Positions 25,872-37,825 of a DNA stretch of 64,000 nucleotides are shown here, piece by piece. A program made the translations under genes and the position numbers. The notes below the pieces were generated by a model. It was not told where the DNA came from, did no database searches, and saw nothing but the letters and a program-made list of their open reading frames with translations. This DNA comes from Gordonia tangerina. GTDB lineage: Bacteria; Actinomycetota; Actinomycetes; Mycobacteriales; Mycobacteriaceae. Each line of letters begins with the position of its first letter. Positions within the stretch are counted from its first letter, which is position 1. Where the stretch lies: contig NZ_JAKGCU010000023.1 in NCBI RefSeq assembly GCF_021556435.1, positions 1-64,000 on the forward strand, written 5' to 3'.

Positions 25872-26779
25872 GCGAGACAGCCGAGATCGCCGACGCGGAA
25901 GCCGCCGGAGTCGCCGCTACCGAGAGCAACAAGGCCGCACGCAAACGTCGTCGGCGGGAACCACCGCCGGACCCGGTGCCGCTGCCGGGGCTGGTGGACG
26001 CACACACCCACCTGGCCGCATGCGGCGGCCGCGACCCGGAATCGGTGCGCGCGATCCTCGATCACGCCGAACGGGTCGGCGTCGGGCAGGTGATCACAGT
26101 CGCCGACGACATGATCGATGCGCGGTGGGCCGTCGAGGCCGCTGCATGGGACCACCGGGCGTTTGCCGCGGTGGCCCTGCACCCGATGCATGCCGGCGAA
26201 CTCGACGACGACGCGAAGGCCGAACTCGAGCGGATGCTGGCGGACCCGAGGGTCGTCGCAGTGGGGGAGACCGGCCTGGACCACTATTGGCCGAGTCGGT
26301 CCGACGACTGTGCTACGCCCGATGTACAGGCCGAGGCGTTCCGGTGGCACATCGACCTCGCCAAGCGCACCGGCAAGCCGTTGATGATCCACAACCGCGA
26401 GGCCGACGCCGATCTGCTCGACATCCTCGCCGCGGAGGGGGCGCCAGAGACCGTGATCATGCACTGCTTCTCCGGTGACCGAAACGTTGCACAGGAATGC
26501 GTCGATCGCGGTTACGTCCTGAGTTTCGCCGGCACTGTGAGTTTCGCCAACGCCGCCGAACTGCGTGTGGCCGCCGAAATCGTGCCCGATGAGCAGGTCC
26601 TGGTAGAGACCGATGCGCCGTTTCTGACGCCGCATCCCTATCGTGGCCAGCCAAATCAGTCCTATTGCCTGCCGTATACGGCCCGCGCGCTGGCCGAGGT
26701 CCGGGGTGTCGACGATGCGGCGATGGCGCGAATCCTGGGCGCCAACGCACGACGCGTCTACCGACTGCCTTTGCAGTAA
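25868..26779 (+). CDS. tatD: TatD-family metal-dependent hydrolase/DNase
   Basis: The 303-residue protein has the TatD metal site: LVDAHTHLAA (two His), VGETGLDHYW (Glu), MIHNREADADLL (His), MHCFSGD (His) and ETDAPFLTPHPYRG (Asp). TatD proteins are 3'-5' exonucleases on DNA and RNA in other bacteria. An extra N-terminal charged segment of about 35 residues (KAARKRRRREPPPDP) precedes the barrel. It begins the conserved tatD-rpfB-ksgA-ispE series found in M. tuberculosis as Rv1008-Rv1011. Confidence 0.94.
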   Translation: MSETAEIADAEAAGVAATESNKAARKRRRREPPPDPVPLPGLVDAHTHLAACGGRDPESVRAILDHAERVGVGQVITVADDMIDARWAVEAAAWDHRAFAAVALHPMHAGELDDDAKAELERMLADPRVVAVGETGLDHYWPSRSDDCATPDVQAEAFRWHIDLAKRTGKPLMIHNREADADLLDILAAEGAPETVIMHCFSGDRNVAQECVDRGYVLSFAGTVSFANAAELRVAAEIVPDEQVLVETDAPFLTPHPYRGQPNQSYCLPYTARALAEVRGVDDAAMARILGANARRVYRLPLQ

Positions 26780-26878
26780 TCACGCCCGTTCGTTATCGTA
26801 TTGTGATCCCGCTGCCTGGGGGCAGCGATTCCGGCCAGAGAGGGCTGTGCCGTCCGGGGGTTTCGGGGTCGCTGATGA

Positions 26879-28899
<2,021 letters not shown>

Positions 28900-28953
28900 T
28901 CGCCGCGTCGGCGTCCGCGACCCGCGATGCCCTCTCGATTACCCTGATTACCT

Positions 28954-29889
28954 GTGTCTCGAGCGTCGTTGTCGGTGGTGTCCGATGCGGTCACCGTGCG
29001 GGTGCCGGCCAAGGTCAATCTGCACCTCGGCGTGGGTCCGCTACGCGATGACGGATTCCACGATCTGGTCACGGTGTATCAGGCGCTGTCGCTGTATGAC
29101 GATGTGCGGCTGAGCCCCGCCGGTGAGCTCCGGGTGACCACCCGCGGGGAAGGGTCCGCCGACGTACCCGGCGACAGCACCAATCTCGCGGCCCGTGCGG
29201 TGGCCGAGGTGGCGCGGCGCGCCGACCGGAGCCCGCGGGTCGCCATCGACATCGACAAGCGGATACCGGTGGCCGGCGGAATGGCCGGCGGAAGTGCCGA
29301 CGCCGCCGGCGCCCTGGTTGGGGCCGTGAATCTGTGGGGACTGGACATCGGGCGTGACGAACTCACCGAGATCGCGGCCGGTCTCGGTAGTGACGTGCCC
29401 TTCGCCCTGCACGGTGCGACGGCGTTGGGAACCGGTCGCGGCGAACAATTGATGCCGATCCTCGCCCGCGGTGAATTCCACTGGGTGCTCGCGATCGCAC
29501 GATCGGGACTGTCCACGCCCGCCGTGTACCGCGAACTCGATCGACTGCGGGACAACCGCGCCGACACCGATGTCGCGGCGCGGCGACCCGATGACCTGAT
29601 GGCCGCGCTCACCTCGGGCGATCCGCATACCGTGGCACCGCTGCTGCACAACGATCTCCAACCCGCCGCGCTGAGCCTGCAGCCGGTACTGCGGCGCACC
29701 TTGCGCGCAGGTATCGATGCGGGTGCGCTCAACGGGATCGTCTCCGGGTCGGGGCCCACCTGCGCCTTTCTGTGCGCCGACGAGACGTCGGCGGTCGACG
29801 TCGCCGCGGAACTGTCCGGTGCCGGGGTGGCTCGTGCGGTACGCACCGCCACCGGGCCGGTCCCCGGTGCCCGGATTCTGTCGGCCTGA
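28954..29889 (+). CDS. ispE: 4-diphosphocytidyl-2-C-methyl-D-erythritol kinase
   Basis: IspE phosphorylates CDP-methylerythritol in the MEP route to isoprenoids. The 311-residue GHMP kinase starts at GTG and shows [24 protein letters not shown], the ATP-binding [17 protein letters not shown] and the C-terminal [19 protein letters not shown], a -10-like hexamer, lies a few bases before the GTG, so a separate leaderless transcript is possible, though it also follows ksgA by only 54 bp. Confidence 0.95.
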   Translation: MSRASLSVVSDAVTVRVPAKVNLHLGVGPLRDDGFHDLVTVYQALSLYDDVRLSPAGELRVTTRGEGSADVPGDSTNLAARAVAEVARRADRSPRVAIDIDKRIPVAGGMAGGSADAAGALVGAVNLWGLDIGRDELTEIAAGLGSDVPFALHGATALGTGRGEQLMPILARGEFHWVLAIARSGLSTPAVYRELDRLRDNRADTDVAARRPDDLMAALTSGDPHTVAPLLHNDLQPAALSLQPVLRRTLRAGIDAGALNGIVSGSGPTCAFLCADETSAVDVAAELSGAGVARAVRTATGPVPGARILSA

Positions 29890-29893
29890 CCAG

Positions 29894-30634
29894 TCAACTG
29901 CCGAAGACGTTGATGGCGTTGCCGTAGGCGCGCAGCGAAGCGACGGATCCGTTGTATCGGTTGAGATCCACCGAAGTGGACACACCGGGTAGTCGACCCG
30001 AGCTGGTGAACTGCCAGAAGGTCCATGTCCGCCAACCCCCACGGGGCATCTGCGGTGCCGCGGCGCCGTTGTACGAGGCGATCCACAGCGGGTGGTCGGC
30101 GAACTCCCGGGTGGCACCCATCGCGGTGTTCCAGAAGTTCGGGTAGGTGTAGAGGATCGTCTTTCGCCCGGTCAACGGCTCGAGGACAGCGAAGAACTCG
30201 CGGACCCAGGCGGCCAGCGCGCGCGGGCCGAGGCCGCCGGAGTGTTCGAGGTCGAGTACCGGCGGAAGGTCCAGAATGCCGTTCTGGCCGAGCACTGTCG
30301 CGGCATAGAAGAGTGCCTGTTGTCCGGCCGGCCGGCTCGGATCGGCGTAGTGGTAGGTGCCGCGGATGAGACCTGCAGCGCGAATCGCCAGACTGTCGGG
30401 CACGAAATGCGGGTTCACGTACCACGTGGACTCGGTGGCCTTCACCATGGCCATCTGCTGTCCGGAGGCGCGCACCGCGAACCAGTTGATGGCCGCGCCG
30501 TCGGGATGCTGATGACTGGACACGTCCGGCCCTACCTGTGGGGCGGCACCGGCCTGCGGCGAATCCGTCATCGCAGCGCAGAGTCCGACGGAGGCCGCGG
30601 TCACCGTGGCCACGATCAGTCGCCGGAGGATCAC
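29894..30634 (-). CDS. Secreted GH25 muramidase (lysozyme)
   Basis: The product is 246 residues with a signal peptide (MILRRLIVATVTAASVGLCAAM...AGAA). The mature part is a GH25 domain: VGPDVSSHQHPDGAAINWFAV, MAMVKATESTWYVNPHF, the catalytic D-x-E in PPVLDLEHSGG, and ILYTYPNFWNTAMG. GH25 enzymes cleave the N-acetylmuramate to N-acetylglucosamine bond of peptidoglycan. The gene converges with ispE (4 bp between stops) and is divergent from the ABC-F gene. Confidence 0.9.
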   Translation of the reverse strand: MILRRLIVATVTAASVGLCAAMTDSPQAGAAPQVGPDVSSHQHPDGAAINWFAVRASGQQMAMVKATESTWYVNPHFVPDSLAIRAAGLIRGTYHYADPSRPAGQQALFYAATVLGQNGILDLPPVLDLEHSGGLGPRALAAWVREFFAVLEPLTGRKTILYTYPNFWNTAMGATREFADHPLWIASYNGAAAPQMPRGGWRTWTFWQFTSSGRLPGVSTSVDLNRYNGSVASLRAYGNAINVFGS

Positions 30635-30743
30635 GGCTCCACGCTATTGCATCGATGCAGGATCGCGCAGAATGTTTGTCGACTGGATCTGATGCCCGGG
30701 CGGTGTCGCCGGTCACCGGGGGTCCGTTGCTAGGGTCGTCCGA

Positions 30744-32570
<1,827 letters not shown>

Positions 32571-32580
32571 GCGCCGGTGG

Positions 32581-33492
32581 TCAGCGACGGATGGCGCCGT
32601 TGACCATCGCTGCAATCGCCACGGCGCCTTGCTGGTTGATGTGATAAGGGTAGGCCAGACTGCCGTTGGACAGTGAGCTCTCATACCAGGGGGCGATCAG
32701 ATTGCACGGGTCGTGACCGGCCGATCGGCGGTTGGCGTCGATGAATGTCCCGCCGACCGTGGACGTCGCCCGCCGCAATGCATCACCGGCGCGGTCGAAC
32801 ACCCGATTCATCCATCGGACGTCGGGATCACTGATCGGCACCATCGGCCAGCAACCGTGACTGCCCATGAACCCGCCGATGCCGACGACGATGATCTGGG
32901 CGTGGGGCGCCTTGGCGCGGATGGCCCGCAGCGCGGGGCGCACGCGGTTCTCCATCCGCGCGATCCGCCATCGAACCTCGTTCTCGAGGCGCGGATTGTG
33001 TCGACACCGACGATCGTTGAGCGGTGTCGTGTTGCAGTGGACCAGGATCGCACCCCAGCGCATGTCGTTACCACCGATGCTGACCGTGATGACCTGTGCA
33101 TCACGCGGTACCAGGTGTGCTTGGGGTGGCTTGGTTCCACGGTTGGTGCGTTGGGTGGTGCGGTAGAGATCCGGCGCCTGCGCGCCGGCACACGAGGTGT
33201 CGATAAACCGGCGCGGTAACGTCATCACCGCGACTATCGCCGGATAGTTGAACGCCGAGCGTTTGCAGCCCAGGAAGTAGTCGGGGGTAGGGGAGAAGAA
33301 GCCGCCGGACGCGCGGGAATCGCCCATCGCGACGTAGGTGCCACCCGTGTAGCGAGCCGGTGTCGCATCCGCCGCCGGAGCCACCACGGTGCTCAGACCG
33401 GTCAGCAGCACGACCGCCAACAGCATCGACGTCAGCACGAGGCGGGCTCGCCGCCTCCCGGCCGGGATGGTGGGCAAGTGACGAGAAACCAT
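32581..33492 (-). CDS. Secreted SGNH/GDSL hydrolase
   Basis: An esterase/lipase-like protein of 303 residues with an N-terminal signal or anchor (RARLVLTSMLLAVVLLTGLSTVVAPAADA). SGNH blocks: VAMGDSRASGG (Ser), the glycine region, ITVSIGGNDMRWG (Asn), and YPYHINQQGAVAIA (catalytic His). Six or more cysteines in the mature part suggest disulfides. The start was placed at 33492, with AGGGGG 11 bases upstream; the open frame to 33540 begins upstream of the -10 hexamer and so cannot be on that transcript. Confidence 0.85.
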   Translation of the reverse strand: MVSRHLPTIPAGRRRARLVLTSMLLAVVLLTGLSTVVAPAADATPARYTGGTYVAMGDSRASGGFFSPTPDYFLGCKRSAFNYPAIVAVMTLPRRFIDTSCAGAQAPDLYRTTQRTNRGTKPPQAHLVPRDAQVITVSIGGNDMRWGAILVHCNTTPLNDRRCRHNPRLENEVRWRIARMENRVRPALRAIRAKAPHAQIIVVGIGGFMGSHGCWPMVPISDPDVRWMNRVFDRAGDALRRATSTVGGTFIDANRRSAGHDPCNLIAPWYESSLSNGSLAYPYHINQQGAVAIAAMVNGAIRR

Positions 33493-33523
33493 GTGTGGTG
33501 CAACCCCCTGAATGTTCTTTGGG

Positions 33524-33529
33524 ATTGTA
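33524..33529 (-). promoter_or_regulatory. -10 element (TACAAT) of the SGNH hydrolase gene
   Basis: TACAAT on the minus strand would start transcription about 25 bases before the chosen ATG, leaving room for the AGGGGG ribosome-binding site. No clear -35 is seen. This position supports the shorter start. Confidence 0.45.
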
Positions 33530-33577
33530 GGGGACATCACTTCGTTCGCGCGGCCGTAATCCGGATCCGCCGCGGGG

Positions 33578-34339
33578 TCACACGGTTCGCAACGCGTCGC
33601 ACCGGTGGGCGAATCGCGTGATCATCGCGGCCGTCTCGGCGGGCTGGATCAACGGGAACAGGTGGCTGGCCCGCGGAACCACGTGCACCTGCGCCAGCGG
33701 TGAGACAGAGGCGAAGCGCCGCTCATGGATGCGGAACTGGTCCCAGCCGCCGTTGAGAAACTCGATCGGACCCGGATACTGTGCGACCTCGCTCAGCGCA
33801 TCGAGATCGGCCAGGGCGTCGACGACATCGCGAATGGAGTGCAGCGCAAGGCCGCCGGCCTCCATGTCACGGGCGACCTGACCACCCACGGCCATCCGGG
33901 TCAGGGCCTTGCTGATCGCCGCCGCCTGCCGGGGCAGGACGCTCGTCGCGGCGCCGAAGGCGCGGAAGGGGGAGGCGAGCAGACGGCTGGGCTGCGCGGT
34001 CGCGCACATCACCACCAGTCCGGCCACCGCATCGGGGTGGCGGCCGGCCGTGGCCATCGCGACGTAGCCGCCGAGCGACATACCGGCGACCACCGCAGGT
34101 CTGCCGAGTGAATCGATGGCGTCGAGCACCGCCTGCACCGCGCCGTCGATGTCGAATCGTTCGTCGGCTCGCGTTCCGTGCCCGGGGAGATCGGGGGTGG
34201 CCACCGGGCGGTCGGTGATACCGGCCGCGATGCGGTGGAGGGCCGAGCCGCTGACTCGGAGTCCGTGGACACAGACCACGGGAGTAGGTGAGACTTCCTG
34301 CGCTGCGCTCATCGGAGGCCAGTATGCCGTGGGCGTCAC
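33578..34339 (-). CDS. Alpha/beta hydrolase
   Basis: A 253-residue alpha/beta-hydrolase: oxyanion region VVCVHGLRVSG, nucleophile elbow VAGMSLGGYVAMA (Ser), and a late VHVVPRASHLFPLIQP with the catalytic His. The cap region is short. The substrate is unknown. Its GTG overlaps the stop of the ABC-F gene upstream (GTGA), so the two are translated from one message. The next gene downstream on this strand is the SGNH hydrolase, which has its own promoter. Confidence 0.88.
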   Translation of the reverse strand: MTPTAYWPPMSAAQEVSPTPVVCVHGLRVSGSALHRIAAGITDRPVATPDLPGHGTRADERFDIDGAVQAVLDAIDSLGRPAVVAGMSLGGYVAMATAGRHPDAVAGLVVMCATAQPSRLLASPFRAFGAATSVLPRQAAAISKALTRMAVGGQVARDMEAGGLALHSIRDVVDALADLDALSEVAQYPGPIEFLNGGWDQFRIHERRFASVSPLAQVHVVPRASHLFPLIQPAETAAMITRFAHRCDALRTV

Positions 34340-35892
34340 GGCTTGTCGCGGCCGGCGGGCCGCTCGACGCTCCGGTCGATGCCGATCCGGTCCAGGAACC
34401 CGTGGTCATGCGACACCACCAGCAGCGCACCTTGCCACTGCCGCAGGGCCGCGACGAGCTCTTCGGTGGTGTCGACGTCGAGGTTGTTGGTGGGCTCGTC
34501 GAGTATCAGCAGTGCGGGGACGGGATCGGCCAGCAGCGACATCGCCATGGCCACCCGTAGCCGCTCACCGCCGGACAACTCACCGAGAGCTCGGTCGGCA
34601 CGCTTGCCGCGGAACAAGAATCGGGCGAGATGCGCGCGGATCGTCTGTTCGTCGACCTGCGGGTGCGTGACGGCAATCGCGTCGGCGATGCCCTGCCGGG
34701 GGTCGGCGAAGGTGATCTGCTGCGGCACATACGCATACGGAGCCAGTATGCGTCCATCGGTGATCAACTCGGCGATCAACGTGGTCTTTCCCGAGCCATT
34801 GGCGCCCACCAGCGCGACCCGCTCCGGTCCGTCGATCGTCAGCTGGTCGTCGTCGACGATGCGGGCCCGGGTCGCCACCTGCGCCACGGGCATCACGATG
34901 CGGGCGGTGCGGTCGTCGCGCACCCCGTCGCGTGCGGTGTCGAGTCGCTCCGATGCGGCGGATACATCGTCGCGGTGGGCGTTTCGCAGCTTTCCCGCCG
35001 ACACCTGTGCGGCGTCCCGGCGCAGGTGGGCGACGATCTTCGGTACCCGCTTCTCCCGTTCGGCCGTGGCGGCCGTTCGGGCCCGCCGGTCGAGCTTGAT
35101 CTGCGCCTCCTTCAGTTCACGGCGCTGTTTGCGCAGGTCGGAGGCTGCGTTGGTGACTGCGGCCTCGGCTGCCTGTTGCTCGGCGTCGAGGGTCTCTCGA
35201 TACAGCGAGTAGGGGCCGCCGAACACGCGTACCGAGCCCCGATACAACTCCAGTGTCGAATCGGTCCGTTCGAGTAGCTCGAGGTCATGGCTGACCGCCA
35301 TGACCGTGCCCCCGAATCGGTCCAACGCGTCGAAGAGGCGGGCGCGCGACGGTGTGTCCAGGTTGTTCGTCGGTTCGTCGAGCAGCAAGATCGACGGGCG
35401 TCGGATGAGCTCGGCGACGATCGCGAGCAACGTCGCCTCTCCTCCCGACAACGAACGGACCGTGCGATCGGTGTCGGTGGGCAGCCCCAGCGCGTCCAGG
35501 CTCGCTGCGACCCGTTCCTCGATGTCCCAGTCATCGCCGACGACCGCGAAATCGTGTTCGTCGATAGAACCGCTCTCGATGCGTCGCAGCGCGTCTCGGA
35601 TGGCGTCGACGCCGAGCACCGCGGCGATGGTGCGTTCGGGTGCATCGTGGGGATGCTGCGTCACCACACCGACGTCTCCGGCCACGGTGACGCTGCCGGT
35701 GCGCGGCACGAGGTCGCCGGCGATCAATCGCAGCAGGGTGGACTTCCCGGCGCCATTGGCTCCGACGAGTGAGCAGACCCCGGTGGGGACGTGCATCGTC
35801 AGATGGTCGAAAACGACGGTGCCGTCGGGCCACGCGAACGAGACGTCGGACAGGGTGACGGCCGGCGACGGGTGATGGGTGGATGCGGTCAT
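34336..35892 (-). CDS. ABC-F family ATPase (possible antibiotic-resistance type)
   Basis: A 518-residue protein with two ABC domains: VGANGAGKSTLLRLIAGDL, LSGGEATLLAIVAELI, LLLDEPTNNLD, then VGANGSGKTTLIAELI, LSGGERLRVAMAMSLL, ILDEPTNNLD. The linker is long and highly basic (residues ~225-310). The size and the linker are closer to actinobacterial resistance ABC-F proteins than to EttA or Uup. A promoter-like element with an A-rich stretch directly before the -35, and a candidate leader ORF ending on the start codon, hint at drug-induced control. Coupled downstream to an alpha/beta hydrolase. Confidence 0.88.
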   Translation of the reverse strand: MTASTHHPSPAVTLSDVSFAWPDGTVVFDHLTMHVPTGVCSLVGANGAGKSTLLRLIAGDLVPRTGSVTVAGDVGVVTQHPHDAPERTIAAVLGVDAIRDALRRIESGSIDEHDFAVVGDDWDIEERVAASLDALGLPTDTDRTVRSLSGGEATLLAIVAELIRRPSILLLDEPTNNLDTPSRARLFDALDRFGGTVMAVSHDLELLERTDSTLELYRGSVRVFGGPYSLYRETLDAEQQAAEAAVTNAASDLRKQRRELKEAQIKLDRRARTAATAEREKRVPKIVAHLRRDAAQVSAGKLRNAHRDDVSAASERLDTARDGVRDDRTARIVMPVAQVATRARIVDDDQLTIDGPERVALVGANGSGKTTLIAELITDGRILAPYAYVPQQITFADPRQGIADAIAVTHPQVDEQTIRAHLARFLFRGKRADRALGELSGGERLRVAMAMSLLADPVPALLILDEPTNNLDVDTTEELVAALRQWQGALLVVSHDHGFLDRIGIDRSVERPAGRDKP

Positions 35893-35987
35893 GGAGAGCT
35901 CCCTGAGGTGGTGAACGGTAGCCGGCGTGGCGTGATGAGCACGCGGGCGAGTCGGGCCGACCTCAGCGGTTCATGACCGGTGAACAC
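35889..35987 (-). CDS. Candidate 32-codon leader ORF in front of the ABC-F gene
   Basis: A GTG-started frame on the minus strand runs 32 codons and stops with TGA inside the ABC-F start (ATGA overlap). Its peptide would begin VFTGHEPLRSARLARV. A second possibility in the same leader is a three-codon ORF, ATG AAC CGC TGA at 35974-35963. GAGGAG lies only 1 base before the GTG, which is too close for normal initiation, but 13 bases before the short ORF. Leader peptides controlling ABC-F genes by ribosome stalling are known. Translation here is unproven. Confidence 0.35.
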   Translation of the reverse strand: MFTGHEPLRSARLARVLITPRRLPFTTSGSSP

Positions 35988-36024
35988 TCCTCGTTGTCGG
36001 TGGTGGCGTGATGCCGATGACCTC

Positions 36025-36062
36025 ACGATAGCGCCGCAGGTCCGGAAGACGCCAACTCTTTT
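36025..36062 (-). promoter_or_regulatory. Promoter of the ABC-F gene with A-rich element before the -35 (WhiB7-like)
   Basis: On the minus strand AAAAGAG (36062-36056) stands directly before TTGGCG (36055-36050); after 19 bp comes TATCGT (36030-36025). WhiB7-controlled promoters have an AT-rich patch immediately upstream of the -35 (established in mycobacteria), and ABC-F genes are common targets. The leader would be about 125 nt. Confidence 0.4.
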
Positions 36063-36082
36063 CTGCCGACCGAGACGCTAAC

Positions 36083-37096
36083 GTGGCCGATATGTCGTTC
36101 ATCCGCACATCGATCGTCAACCGGGTCGGTGAGATCGTTCTCGACCGGCCTGCCGCCCTCAACGCGCTGGATCAGACCATGATCGACGACATGTACCGAG
36201 TGTTGTCGGACTGGGGAGACGACGACGGCGTCGACACGGTTTTGGTCACCTCGGCGAGCGAACGCGCTTTCTGCGCCGGCGGCGACATCCGCGCGATCCG
36301 CGACCATGCGCTGGCGGGAGAGGCAGACGCGGTGAGCCACTACTTCGCGAGTGAGTACCGGCTCGATCAGCTCGTGGCCGAGTATCCCAAGCCGTATGTG
36401 AGTGTGATCGACGGCGCGGCGATGGGGGGTGGACTCGGCATCAGTGTGCACGGAGAGGTGCGCGTGGTGACCGAGAGGGCGGTACTCGCCATGCCGGAGA
36501 CCGCGATCGGGTTCGTCCCCGATGTCGGTTCCACCTACTTCCTGCCCCGGCTACCGGACGGAGTGGGCATGTGGCTCGGGCTGACCGGCTCACGGATCGG
36601 TGGCGCCGATGCCGTCGAGGTCGGTATGGCAACGCATTTCGTCGATTCGGCAGAGATCGACGACGTCACCGAGGAAATCCGCACCGGGGTGCCGCTGATC
36701 GATGTCCTCGGTGGTCGGCGGCATCGTCCGGCCGCGGAGTTGCCGCTGGCCAAGATCAAGGAGTACTTCGTCGACGACAACGTCACCGGCATCGTCGGCG
36801 GTTTGCGGGGTGCGCTCGGCGACCCGTGGGCCGAGCGGATGGTCGACATGATCGAACAGGCGTCACCGACGAGTCTCTGGGTGACCGCGGCAATGCTCAC
36901 CGCCGGTGCGCATTCGGTGCTCGACGAATGCCTGGAGCGCGAATTGCATGCCGCCGAGCAGATCACCGCGACCGCCGACTTCGCCGAAGGTGTGCGCGCC
37001 GTCCTCGTGGACAAGGATCGTCGGCCCCGATTCGATCCGGCATCCATCGATGACGTCGATCCGGAATCGGTGGCGCGCATCGTGGGAGCGGCCTGA
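36083..37096 (+). CDS. Enoyl-CoA hydratase/isomerase family, 3-hydroxyisobutyryl-CoA hydrolase-like
   Basis: The 337-residue crotonase-fold protein has oxyanion-hole segments RAFCAGGDIRAIRDH and DGAAMGGGLGISVHG. The hydrolase-specific PETAIGFVPDVGSTYFLPRL carries the Glu/Asp pair that marks 3-hydroxyisobutyryl-CoA hydrolases, and the family's long C-terminal helical part is present. In valine breakdown the enzyme frees 3-hydroxyisobutyrate. M. tuberculosis EchA9 is of this type. The start may be GTG 36083 or ATG 36092 (MSFIRTS); no ribosome-binding site is clear for either. Confidence 0.85.
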   Translation: MADMSFIRTSIVNRVGEIVLDRPAALNALDQTMIDDMYRVLSDWGDDDGVDTVLVTSASERAFCAGGDIRAIRDHALAGEADAVSHYFASEYRLDQLVAEYPKPYVSVIDGAAMGGGLGISVHGEVRVVTERAVLAMPETAIGFVPDVGSTYFLPRLPDGVGMWLGLTGSRIGGADAVEVGMATHFVDSAEIDDVTEEIRTGVPLIDVLGGRRHRPAAELPLAKIKEYFVDDNVTGIVGGLRGALGDPWAERMVDMIEQASPTSLWVTAAMLTAGAHSVLDECLERELHAAEQITATADFAEGVRAVLVDKDRRPRFDPASIDDVDPESVARIVGAA

Positions 37097-37105
37097 GCCG
37101 CTCGG

Positions 37106-37825
37106 TCACGGCGTCGTCTCGAACCACCCCGAGAGTGTCACACTGGCGTCGCTGACGGTGGTTTCGGTTTCGGAGTCCTCGTCGATGTCCTCGTTGGGTG
37201 CGAACGGGTTGCTGTGCGATCGTGTGGCCGCCGAGCAGGTGAAGGTGCCGGCGGCCCGCTCCGACGACATCGCGGTGACCGTCAGCGGACATGTCGCGGA
37301 GTGATAGTACGTGCCCCCCACCGTGACGCCGACCGACGAATCGATGGGGGCGTCGAGCGGGCCCACCCGCGGACGAACGCCGCCGATCGGTGGCAGGACG
37401 CCACCGGTGAGGTCACCCACCAGTAGTTCCAGCTGTGCACCGTCGTCACCCGGTCCGGTGAACACGAACAACAGGCTGTCCGGCGGCACCGACGGATCGG
37501 CGTTACCCCACTTGGTGAATCCGTAGCAGGCCGATCCGGCCGCACCGTCGGCACCTGTGCCGGCGATGGCTACGTGCATACTGCCGGAACGGAACTCGAG
37601 ATCATGGCCGGCTCGGTCGATTCGTCCCCCGGCCGGTCGTTCGCGGCATTCGGCGGCGTCGACCGGGGCAACCGCGGCCGTGGCCGGTCTCGAACTCGAT
37701 GGGCCGTCCGGGTCGTGATCGCCGGACCCGCATCCGGTGAGCGGACCGAGCGTGACCGCCGCGGCCGCAAGCGCGATCACCGGTGTCGAAACCCGTCGTG
37801 CGGGCTCAGTCCGCAGCGGCGACAA
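37106..37825 (-). CDS. Putative lipoprotein of unknown function
   Basis: I do not recognise this 239-residue protein. The N-terminus has a signal with lipobox LGPLTGCGSGD, so the mature protein should be lipid-anchored at Cys32. A Ser/Pro/Asp-rich linker follows, then a domain with three or four cysteines (AAECRERP, SACYGFT, ATCPLTV, TFTCSA), perhaps two disulfides. The start is a TTG overlapping the prfC stop by 20 bases, so it is probably cotranscribed with prfC. Confidence 0.65.
   Translation of the reverse strand: MSPLRTEPARRVSTPVIALAAAAVTLGPLTGCGSGDHDPDGPSSSRPATAAVAPVDAAECRERPAGGRIDRAGHDLEFRSGSMHVAIAGTGADGAAGSACYGFTKWGNADPSVPPDSLLFVFTGPGDDGAQLELLVGDLTGGVLPPIGGVRPRVGPLDAPIDSSVGVTVGGTYYHSATCPLTVTAMSSERAAGTFTCSAATRSHSNPFAPNEDIDEDSETETTVSDASVTLSGWFETTP

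Noticed and set aside
32713..33219. 168-codon open frame on the plus strand within the SGNH gene
   Set aside because: The minus-strand frame carries GDS, GGND and the catalytic His; the plus frame has no motif and no ribosome-binding site.
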